A DNA stretch of 64,000 bases from Tolypothrix sp. PCC 7712 (GTDB lineage: Bacteria > Cyanobacteriota > Cyanobacteriia > Cyanobacteriales > Nostocaceae), in assembly GCF_025860405.1 (NCBI RefSeq), contig NZ_CP063785.1, positions 2,666,001-2,730,000 of the forward strand, written 5' to 3'. Below, in pieces: positions 58,201 through 64,000 of this stretch. The notes below the pieces were generated by a model that made no database searches, was not told the origin of the DNA, and worked only from the letters and a program-made list of their open reading frames with translations. The position numbers and the translations under genes were made by a program. How positions within the stretch are numbered: position 1 is the first letter of the stretch; the number at the start of each line of letters is the position of its first letter.

Positions 58201-59754
58201 AACTCTTTTATAACAGGCAATGTGTTGAGACTCAATGCCTGGAACCATGTAGTAACCACATTTGACGGTACCACATACAAGGCTTATGTAAATGGTCAGG
58301 AAGTCTACTCTACAAATGATTTTGCCGGACGTAAACCCTATGCAACACAACAACTCAATATAGGCAGAGTTGACAACTACTTCCAAGGGCAAATTGACGA
58401 TGTGCGAATTTATAATACAGCGCTAGGAGCAGCAGAAATCCAGCAACTATACCAAGCACAGCCGCTACCAGATTCACGCCAACTGTTGACAGAAACAGTT
58501 ATATCTGGTTTGGCAGTACCGACTGCAATAGACTGGACACCTACTGGACAATTGCCTGATGGACAGCTAATGTTTGTTGCAGAAAAGAGTGGAGTTGTCA
58601 AGGTCTTCAAAAATGGTGCTTTACTAGCAACTCCCTTTATCGATATTTCTCGTCAGGTTAATAACACAAGCGATCGCGGCTTATTAGATATTGCTGTTCA
58701 TCCCGATTTTATTCACAATCCCTATGTTTACTTGCTCTTTACCTACGACCCCCCAGAAGTATACCAAAACGGGGGTTTAGCAGGGCCAGACCAGCAAGGT
58801 AATCGCGCCGGTCGCCTCATTCGAGTCACAGCTGATGCTAGTACCAACTACACTACCGCCATACCCGGTAGTGAAGAGATTTTACTTGGTAAAAATAGTG
58901 TATGGAACAACTTTAATGGATTTGTTGATAGCACTATTAACTTTAATCAAGCTCCAGCAGGTATATTGGCGAATGGAGAAAATATTCAGGATTTCCTAGC
59001 GGCTGATAGCACCAGCCACTCCATTGGGACTGTGAGATTTGGCCCAGATGGCGCACTCTATATCAGCAATGGTGATGGTACTTCCTACAACCAAGTTGAC
59101 TGGCGGACATATCGTGTCCAAGATATTAATAACCTATCTGGTAAAATTCTGCGGATTGACCCGATTACTGGTGAAGGTTTAGCAGACAATCCCTTCTATG
59201 ATGGCAATCCTAACAGTAACCGTTCTAAGGTCTACCAGTATGGATTACGGAACGCCTTCCGGTTTACCATCTCTCCTGAATCTGGACAGATTTATATCGG
59301 TGATGTTGGTTGGACGCAGTGGGAAGAAATCAATGCAGGTGGCCCGGGAGCAAACTATGGTTGGCCCTACTATGAAGGTGGTAGTGGTATTAACCTCCAG
59401 ACTAGTGGCTACAAAGATTTACCCCAATCCCAAGCCTTTTATGCGAGTGGACAAACTACAACACCATCCATTTATGCCCTTAATCATGGCACTGCTGGCA
59501 TTAATGCGATCGTCATGGGTGATGTTTACAGTGGCACTGCATTTCCCGAACAATATTGGGGAGACTTGTTCTTCAATGATTTGGGTCAAGGTATTGTCCG
59601 CAATATCAGCTTCGATTCCCTTGGCAATGTCACATCAGTAGAAACCTTTGCTACGAATGCTCAAATCGTGGTGCAAATTAACACAGGCCCAGACGGTAAC
59701 TTATACTTTGTTGATTTAGATAATGGCTCAGTTGGTCGCTGGCGCTTTGCGTAA
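55210..59754 (+). CDS. Giant modular protein: DUF4347, LamG x3, Calx-beta x2, sorbosone-dehydrogenase-like
   Basis: 1514 residues. DUF4347 domain (about 30-185: NLVFIDAALANNSSLTQSFG, HIVSHGNVGDVLIG, TDVLFYGCNVGAGAEGETF), LamG/concanavalin-like domain 1 (about 200-400), Calx-beta (NEVDGTATVTVLRQQGSDG), LamG 2, Calx-beta 2 (NESNGTATVTVLRQQGSEG), LamG 3, then a glucose/sorbosone dehydrogenase-like beta-propeller (RGLLDIAVHPDFIHNPYVYL, GTVRFGPDGALYISNGDG, YGLRNAFRFTISPESGQIYI). No Sec signal peptide is seen; DUF4347 proteins are often secreted cell-surface or matrix proteins. LamG 1 and 2 are near-identical at the DNA level (see findings). Substrate and role unknown. Confidence 0.88.
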   Translation: MLNSQNIEPNSLVQGTYTSLNNPGLSTSQNLVFIDAALANNSSLTQSFGNAQLFTLDPNRDGVAQIADVLAHYQNVASVHIVSHGNVGDVLIGNTNLNSQNLSLYSDALKSWSNAFTADTDVLFYGCNVGAGAEGETFIQQLSQLTSADIAASNNLTGSSKFGGDWNLEVATGSLESLDILNQAAIANYDGANLAIDDGLVGRWQFDETSGLTATDTIQNNNGTLVNNPNPQWSTGQVNGALRFDGVDDYVSVPSSPSLNLNGGIFTQSVWIYSQITDNAYHGVIGYQPGGSISQRYPGIWVYEQTKIHAGFGDGSNWNSFTTGDVLKPNAWNNVVTSFDGTTYKAYVNGQEVYTTTQFAGRKPAATQQLNIGRVDNYFQGQIDDVRIYNRALSAAEISTLAQQTTSTPPTPTPGVISLQNNAIAVNEVDGTATVTVLRQQGSDGTVTVNYHTVNGTATAGTDYTSKSGTLTFATGETSKSVTIPILDDTLAEANETFNFVIDNITGGATLSAPQTTEITIIDNENNPGLVGYWKLDETTIGTTVIDSSGSNNNGSHVNIASPSGPSTNVPSLNFTDTGSLSFDGVNDYVNIASNPSLNLSAGQFTESVWIYSQITDNAYHGVIGYQPGGSTSDRYPGIWVYEQTKIHAGFGDGSNWNSLTTGDVLKPNAWNHIVTSFDGTTYKAYVNGQEVYTTTQFAGRKPAATQQLNIGRVDNYFQGQIDDVRIYNRALSAAEISALAQQTTATPPTSGPGVIGLESSTIAVNESNGTATVTVLRQQGSEGTVTVDYQTVDGSATPGADYIRQTGTLVFAPGETRKSIVIPILEDSLVEPNEIFGLAIDNITGGASLLAPRTAQITILDNENLSGLIGYWKLDETSIGVTVVDSSGFNNNGNHVNIASPSGPTTKVPLLNFTDTHSLNFDGINDYVNVSSSPTLNLSNGTFTESVWIYSNITNNGFYGVLGYQAPGTGDNQRYPGIWVYNQTQIHAGFGDGNNWNSFITGNVLRLNAWNHVVTTFDGTTYKAYVNGQEVYSTNDFAGRKPYATQQLNIGRVDNYFQGQIDDVRIYNTALGAAEIQQLYQAQPLPDSRQLLTETVISGLAVPTAIDWTPTGQLPDGQLMFVAEKSGVVKVFKNGALLATPFIDISRQVNNTSDRGLLDIAVHPDFIHNPYVYLLFTYDPPEVYQNGGLAGPDQQGNRAGRLIRVTADASTNYTTAIPGSEEILLGKNSVWNNFNGFVDSTINFNQAPAGILANGENIQDFLAADSTSHSIGTVRFGPDGALYISNGDGTSYNQVDWRTYRVQDINNLSGKILRIDPITGEGLADNPFYDGNPNSNRSKVYQYGLRNAFRFTISPESGQIYIGDVGWTQWEEINAGGPGANYGWPYYEGGSGINLQTSGYKDLPQSQAFYASGQTTTPSIYALNHGTAGINAIVMGDVYSGTAFPEQYWGDLFFNDLGQGIVRNISFDSLGNVTSVETFATNAQIVVQINTGPDGNLYFVDLDNGSVGRWRFA

Positions 59755-59905
59755 AAGGAATGCAGGGGAAAGGATAGGGGGAAAAGGGTAAAGGGAAAAG
59801 GTTTTTAACCCCTGTCCTAACCTTCGCTGCTACCAACGCACATCAGACATAGTTGCTTGTCAATCCTTAGCTTTCAGCTAGGGATTTTTCTTGTTCACTT
59901 TTATA

Positions 59906-59990
59906 GAAAGCGGCGGGAAACTCCATCCTCTTGTGGGTGGAGAGGGATAACAGCCCCGCCGCTTGGGGCATTGGGCATAGGGCATTGGTA
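59906..59990. repeat. Family F dispersed repeat, copy 2
   Basis: gaaagcggcgggaaactcca ... gccgcttggggcattgggca, as at 39700-39800. Both copies are followed by a GGGCATT heptamer run and ttttctttc/ttcttcgcc. Confidence 0.7.
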
Positions 59991-60053
59991 TTTTCTTTCC
60001 TATGACGGCAGTTGCTACAACGCGGGAAACCCGACGACAGTTGCCTCTTTGGT

Positions 60054-60092
60054 CGGAGACGCTACGCGTAGCTTGCTTAAGCGCAGGGGTAC
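60054..60092. repeat. Small GAGACGCTACGCGTAGC repeat, copy 2
   Basis: cggagacgctacgcgtagct to gcgcaggggtac, the same unit as the 44-base insert at 1681-1724. Confidence 0.65.
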
Positions 60093-60147
60093 AAGTCGGG
60101 GAAGCCGCCCACGGCACTGTCTCCCCTATGCCCAATTCCCAATGCCC

Positions 60148-60180
60148 AAAAACTCCATCCCCTTGTGGATGGAGTTTTTT
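60148..60180 (+). terminator. Strong hairpin with T tract
   Basis: AAAAACTCCATCC, loop CCTTGT, GGATGGAGTTTTT plus a further T: a 13-bp perfect stem and T run on the plus strand. It could end transcripts arriving from the 1514-residue gene before psb34. The actccatccccttgtgg core also occurs in family F, so it may derive from a repeat. Confidence 0.5.
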
Positions 60181-60248
60181 ATAACTAACTTTTATCAGAG
60201 GTATAAGTTTTTCTGTGTCAAGCCTTCTTGTCAATTCGTAACAATTTC

Positions 60249-60266
60249 GTTACATTAATTTACATA
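60249..60266 (+). promoter_or_regulatory. HLR1 box (RpaB binding site) upstream of psb34
   Basis: GTTACATTAATTTACATA matches the HLR1 consensus of two (G/T)TTACA(T/A)(T/A) octamers spaced by two bases, with no mismatch. It ends 21 bases before the psb34 start codon. In cyanobacteria RpaB binds HLR1 to control high-light genes such as hli genes. Confidence 0.75.
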
Positions 60267-60287
60267 GGTTAACAAGAGCAAAAAATT

Positions 60288-60458
60288 ATGTATACCACCA
60301 TTAACGAAGACGGCATTCTCAACAACTATGCAAATGAACCCCAAATCTACTATGCAGACTATCCCTCAAATGAGGAGCAACGTAGTTATAGTTTCCAGGC
60401 TGGAGTAGCTACTTTATTAGTCACCGCATTAGTTTTGGTTGCTTGCGGCGTTAGCTAA
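60288..60458 (+). CDS. psb34: Psb34 (Ssl1498-type, light-harvesting-like) protein
   Basis: 56 residues: MYTTINEDGILNNYANEPQI, YYADYPSNEEQRSYSFQAGV and a single membrane helix ATLLVTALVLVACGVS. The N-terminal MYTTINEDGxLNN and the EPQxY motif are diagnostic for the Ssl1498 family, shown to be Psb34, which binds CP47 assembly intermediates of photosystem II and is related to Hlips. AGAGC lies before the ATG. The HLR1 box just upstream fits light-responsive control. The next small gene may be co-transcribed. Confidence 0.92.
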   Translation: MYTTINEDGILNNYANEPQIYYADYPSNEEQRSYSFQAGVATLLVTALVLVACGVS

Positions 60459-60528
60459 TCGCCACTGCATATATCTATATATTCACCAGCTATTTACAAA
60501 GAACTTTGACAATAAGGAGAGACGAAAA

Positions 60529-60726
60529 ATGTTTGCACCATTAGTAATATTGTTCCGTGAATGGATGGGCAAAGCTAAATTTAATCAGTTACGTGGTAAA
60601 GCCATTGGTTTACACGCCCAAACAATCACTAATTTTTGTAATCGCGTCGGAATTGAATCTAAGCAAAGACAGAACCTCATTCGTCTAGCTAAAGACAACG
60701 GTAAAAAGTTAGGCTTATTAGCTTAA
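60529..60726 (+). CDS. Conserved small basic protein downstream of psb34
   Basis: 65 residues: MFAPLVILFREWMGKAKFNQ, LRGKAIGLHAQTITNFCNRV and GIESKQRQNLIRLAKDNGKK ending LGLLA. It has an excellent ribosome site (aaggagag). Similar proteins are widespread in cyanobacteria as I remember, but I know of no function. It is basic and helical with no membrane span after the first 12 residues. The start at 60529 is fixed by the ribosome site; the frame runs back to 60439 inside psb34 without support. Confidence 0.82.
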   Translation: MFAPLVILFREWMGKAKFNQLRGKAIGLHAQTITNFCNRVGIESKQRQNLIRLAKDNGKKLGLLA

Positions 60727-60801
60727 CAGCGCTGATTTAGAGAAAAGTTAACTGTTGCAAATATCAGATAACTTTTGCGGGTAATGCCAATTTGTATATG
60801 A

Positions 60802-63800
60802 CTATTCTGACTGTTCGCTGTTGATAGTCTCATAAATACTGGATAGCAATTTTTCAAATACAAGTGCTTTAAATTCTTCATTGTTCATCACTTGCATAAA
60901 TATTTTTTCGTTACCATCCATGCGTTCGATAAATAGATTTTCCAGATGATTTTCTAGAACTGGGGCAAAGTTTTCTTTAGTATTGACTTGAGCCGCTTGT
61001 TTAATGGAATCATTTGCGATCGCAGTTTCGGTAATCTGCTCAAAAAATAGCTGGTCGGCTGGGGTGAAGTTAGTTCCAAAGCGTTCGTTAAGGGTGTCGA
61101 TTAGCTGGGATAGGGGGACTTCTTTATCTGGCTGACGAGTCCCGACAGAGGTAGCACCGCGTAATGGTTCGGCTTGTCCTGCGGTTAAATCTATTTTTCC
61201 TTCGCTGATTTTTTCCAGGCGATAAAATTTCAGTTCGATATCCCCAGATAAATCTATTTTTGGCGCTTGGGGACTACGAGGTAGTTTTTTCAAGAGAAAC
61301 CGCCCGTAAGCATAAAGCTTTTCTAGTTCTGAATCTTGGTAAGGAATAATCTGAGCCAGGAAGAGGTAGAGATTGCGGAAGCTGGTAAGTTGACTTTTAA
61401 ATAGTTCTTTCTCTGCGTCTTGCAAAGCTCTATAATTTTCAATAATCAGGTCTAGGAGTGTGTTTAATTTTTTGTGTTCGCTTCCAGTAAGAGAAGTTTT
61501 CGGACGAAACCAAATTTCGCACCACTGATTTACATCGTCGTGGCTAAAAAGTTGCCATGCATAAAGCTGGTAAGACAAATCATTTAATTGTTGCGGATCT
61601 GCGGTTTCGCCAACGGGAGTTTCTTCGTAGTAGGGTTTAAAAGCTTTGTAGATATCTTCGGGTTTGTTGACAAAATCTAAGACGAAAGTATCTTCTTTTC
61701 CTATGGTGGTACGGTTGAGGCGAGAGAGAGTTTGGACAGCTTGCACGCCATCGAGTCGTTTATCCACAAACATAGTATGCAGTAATGGTTGGTCAAATCC
61801 GGTTTGAAATTTGTTGGCGACAAGCAGCACTTGATAAGCATCGCTAGCAAATTTATCGGGAATTTCGGAAGTTTTAATCCCGCCATTCATCTTGACTTCA
61901 GTAAATGTTTGTCCGGGTAATTCATCAAGGATAATAGAACCGGAGAAAGCCACAAGGGATTTAATATCGCTATAGCCTTTATCTTTGATATATTTATCAA
62001 AAGCCAGTTTGTATTTAACCGCGTGTTCGCGGGAACTGGTAACCACCATTGCTTTTGCCCTACCCCCAATTTTATGGCGGGTATGGTTGCGGAAATGTTC
62101 GATGATAATTTCTACTTTTTGGGCAATATTGTAGGGATGAAGTTCCACAAAATTGGCGATCGCCTTTGCTGCTTGGCGACGGGGTAAGTCTGGGTTATTC
62201 TCAGAAGTGCGGACAAGTTCGTAATAGCGATCGTAGCAGGTGTAATTGGCTAAAACATCCTTAATATAGCCTTCCTCAATCGCTTGGCGCATGGTGTAGA
62301 GATGAAAGGGAATTTGGCCGTTCTCCCCCGGTTCGTCAAAGACGAGTTGGGTTTTGTGTTTGGGAGTAGCGGTAAAAGCGAAGTAACTGAGGTTGGGTTG
62401 TTTGGTGCGGGTGAGTTGTGCTTTGAGGAGTTGTTGTTTGGCTTCATCGCTGAGATTATCTTCCTCAAGTTCATCTTCCAGCAATTGGGATGCGATCGCA
62501 GATTCAATACCATCTTTATTTAAGATTTTGCGGAGTTCGGCGGCGGTTTCTCCGGTTTGGGAACCATGCGCCTCATCAACGATGACCGCAAAGCGTTTAT
62601 TTTTAGTAGTAATGTCGATGGTTTTACCTTTTTTGGCTAAAGTCTCGATGGCTTTAGTAATGAAAGGGAATTTCTGAATTGTCGAAATAATAATCGGTAC
62701 ACCGTCGCTGAGGGCTGTGGCGAGTTGTTGGGTATTCTCGTCAATTTTCTGGACAACTCCGGCTTTATGGTCAAATTGATAGATAGTGTTTTGTAGTTGT
62801 TGATCCAGTACAGTGCGATCGGTGATGACGACAACGGTATGAAAGATTTTTTCGTCTTGGTTGTCGTGGAGGTTAGCGAGGCGATGGGCTAACCAGGCGA
62901 TAGAATTTGATTTTCCTGAACCTGCGGAATGCTGAATTAAATAATTATGTCCAGCTTGATTTTGTTTGGCGTGGGTGATGAGTTTCCGCACGACATCAAG
63001 TTGATGGTAGCGGGGGAAAATTAGGGTTTCTTTTTTCTGGTAATTAACGCCAGTGGCGGTAGGAATTTTGGTTTCTTTAATTTCGACGTGGAGAAAACGG
63101 GCTAGGATGTCCAAAAGGCTATCTTTTTGTAAGACTTCTAGCCAAAAATAACTGGTGCGATATTCTTCATTATCGCCGGGAGGATTACCTGCACCGTGAT
63201 GATTACCTTTATTGAAGGGTAGGAAATAAGTATTTTCACTAGCAAGTTTAGTAGTCATCCAAACTTCTTCTGTGTCAACGGCGAAGTGGACTAAGCAGCG
63301 TTGTTTAAAAGCAAATAGCGGGTCTTTGGGGTCTCTGTAGAGTTTATATTGATGAATGGCGTTTTGGTAGGTTTGTCCGGTGAAGGGGTTTTTCAGTTCA
63401 ATGGTGGCGATGGGTAAACCGTTGATGCTGAGGAGAATATCGGGAATGCGTCCGGTTTTGATAGTAACTTGGCGGGTGATGGTGAGGCGATTTTGTTCAT
63501 AAAGTGCCAAAGTTTCCGGGTTCATCCCTGTGTTGGGCTGGAAGTAAGCAACTCGCAGGGTTTTACCATAGCATTTAAAGCCATTGCGGAGGATATCAAG
63601 CATTCCTCGGCTTTTAAGTTCCTTGGTGAGACTCTCTATAATGATTTTCTCAGCGTCGCTGCTGTTGGCTAGGCGTTCCCATTGTTTGGGTTGGGTGGTT
63701 TTGATAAAATTGATGATTTCCTTGGGGAAAAGAGCGGTATCTGTGTCGTAGTCGTTTGCTTTACCTTGGTGATAGCCACTGATTTGCAGGAGTTCCCGTT

Positions 63801-63834
63801 CAATGATGTCCTCAAATTTATCTTCCGTGTGCAT
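60802..63834 (-). CDS. hsdR: Type I restriction endonuclease, R subunit (HsdR)
   Basis: 1010 residues. Endonuclease domain with GLPIATIELKNPFTG (ExK of the PD-(D/E)xK site) after IPDILLS; SF2 translocase with Walker A LIQHSAGSGKSNSIAWLA, Walker B FAVIVDEAHGSQTG, motif III SYFAFTATPKHKTQLVF and motif VI QTLSRLNRT; then a C-terminal helical part for binding the HsdM/HsdS core. It would cut DNA far from unmethylated sites, but hsdM and hsdS are not downstream, and the 166 bases upstream inside the window do not show them either. ATG 63834. Confidence 0.94.
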   Translation of the reverse strand: MHTEDKFEDIIERELLQISGYHQGKANDYDTDTALFPKEIINFIKTTQPKQWERLANSSDAEKIIIESLTKELKSRGMLDILRNGFKCYGKTLRVAYFQPNTGMNPETLALYEQNRLTITRQVTIKTGRIPDILLSINGLPIATIELKNPFTGQTYQNAIHQYKLYRDPKDPLFAFKQRCLVHFAVDTEEVWMTTKLASENTYFLPFNKGNHHGAGNPPGDNEEYRTSYFWLEVLQKDSLLDILARFLHVEIKETKIPTATGVNYQKKETLIFPRYHQLDVVRKLITHAKQNQAGHNYLIQHSAGSGKSNSIAWLAHRLANLHDNQDEKIFHTVVVITDRTVLDQQLQNTIYQFDHKAGVVQKIDENTQQLATALSDGVPIIISTIQKFPFITKAIETLAKKGKTIDITTKNKRFAVIVDEAHGSQTGETAAELRKILNKDGIESAIASQLLEDELEEDNLSDEAKQQLLKAQLTRTKQPNLSYFAFTATPKHKTQLVFDEPGENGQIPFHLYTMRQAIEEGYIKDVLANYTCYDRYYELVRTSENNPDLPRRQAAKAIANFVELHPYNIAQKVEIIIEHFRNHTRHKIGGRAKAMVVTSSREHAVKYKLAFDKYIKDKGYSDIKSLVAFSGSIILDELPGQTFTEVKMNGGIKTSEIPDKFASDAYQVLLVANKFQTGFDQPLLHTMFVDKRLDGVQAVQTLSRLNRTTIGKEDTFVLDFVNKPEDIYKAFKPYYEETPVGETADPQQLNDLSYQLYAWQLFSHDDVNQWCEIWFRPKTSLTGSEHKKLNTLLDLIIENYRALQDAEKELFKSQLTSFRNLYLFLAQIIPYQDSELEKLYAYGRFLLKKLPRSPQAPKIDLSGDIELKFYRLEKISEGKIDLTAGQAEPLRGATSVGTRQPDKEVPLSQLIDTLNERFGTNFTPADQLFFEQITETAIANDSIKQAAQVNTKENFAPVLENHLENLFIERMDGNEKIFMQVMNNEEFKALVFEKLLSSIYETINSEQSE

Positions 63835-63851
63835 AGCTCACCAAGTATAAA

Positions 63852-63865
63852 TATACTTAAGTATA
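63852..63865. promoter_or_regulatory. 14-bp palindrome upstream of hsdR
   Basis: TATACTTAAGTATA, part of a run where AAGTATA occurs twice around it (63844-63866). It lies 17 bases before the hsdR start codon, where a repressor dimer or the -10 region could sit. Confidence 0.4.
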
Positions 63866-63874
63866 AATTGTGAA

Positions 63875-63970
63875 TTAATTAATGGCTAGAAAGTTACTCG
63901 GCGTAATAATCTGGTTTTGATATTCGGGTAAATCTTTGAGGATTAAAAGGTCTTTATCATACAGCGCTTT
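63875..63970 (-). pseudogene. Possible C-terminal remnant of a PIN-family toxin
   Basis: The frame reads SKALYDKDLLILKDLPEYQN then QIITPSNFLAIN and stop. The DKDLL... (I)ITPxxFL pattern is the end of PIN-domain toxins of the TIGR00305 type. An in-frame stop lies about 12 codons upstream near 63992, and the reading just after it is unlike the family, so only the tail seems to remain; the window edge prevents a firm statement. Confidence 0.4.
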
Positions 63971-64000
63971 TGATATAAGTGATATGCAGCAATTCTAGAG

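Larger units (their letters stand above)
59755..60287. other. Repeat-rich intergenic region upstream of psb34
   Basis: Contains a purine-rich family D-like arm at 59770-59810, family F copy 2 at 59906-59990, a 39-bp repeat at 60054-60092, a strong hairpin at 60148-60180, and the psb34 promoter region. No gene is supported. Confidence 0.55.

Overview
The window reads as chromosome of a filamentous, probably heterocyst-forming cyanobacterium of the Nostoc/Calothrix/Tolypothrix type. The evidence is: very many GCGATCGC (HIP1) octamers; tandem heptamer repeats (CCCCAAT, GGGGCAT) between and inside genes; a Psb34 (Ssl1498-type) gene; a four-ACT aspartate kinase; a two-domain sucrose-phosphate synthase; DUF760; a DUF4347 giant protein; an NHLM-type peptide exporter pair; and an IS701-family insertion sequence. 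Background DNA is AT-rich, and katG is visibly GC-richer.

Layout. 0-9.4 kb: a 5'-truncated slipin gene, katG, a ClC channel fused to CBS and universal-stress domains, and an OmpR-type regulator/kinase pair resembling RppA/RppB. 9.5-12.3 kb: an AI-2E transporter remnant cut by a MITE, a GlsB-type membrane protein, a nest of repeats inserted into one another, and an MDR oxidoreductase. 12.8-20.6 kb: an exported dienelactone-hydrolase-like protein, the two ABC subunits of an NHLM peptide exporter, a lone Phd/YefM antitoxin and a Nudix hydrolase. 21-32 kb: aspartate kinase, an SPFH protein with a small ribbon-helix-helix partner behind a perfect 26-bp palindrome, a radical SAM protein, EgtD, sucrose-phosphate synthase and a ComB-family phosphatase.

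32.3-34.9 kb holds three consecutive von Willebrand A proteins of exactly 201 residues each, followed by a Pro/Gln-rich, charged-helix protein. 35-43 kb is a surface/secretion stretch: a large haemagglutinin-type TPS protein, two small double-glycine-leader peptides with Gly/Ser cores, an Sfp-type phosphopantetheinyl transferase and a beta-helix protein with RTX-like repeats. 43.6-51.1 kb: an ABC-2 exporter, a second GlsB protein, two very small membrane proteins, DUF760, a U32 peptidase and another repeat cluster. 51.2-54 kb: an mgtE gene split by a complete IS701-family element with a 4-bp target duplication; the undamaged reading frame can be rebuilt exactly. 55-60 kb: a 1514-residue modular protein (DUF4347, LamG, Calx-beta, sorbosone-dehydrogenase-like). 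The right end has psb34 behind an HLR1 (RpaB) box, a small conserved protein, a solitary type I restriction R subunit and a possible PIN-toxin remnant.

The strongest candidates for something little described are the triple vWA cluster, the SPFH/RHH/palindrome unit, the paired Gly-Ser GG-leader peptides, and the layered nesting of small repeat families, including two insertions of one family into the same central site of another. Coordinates were counted by eye from the sequence, and start codons were moved from upstream TTG/GTG triplets to internal ATGs where the sequence favoured it.
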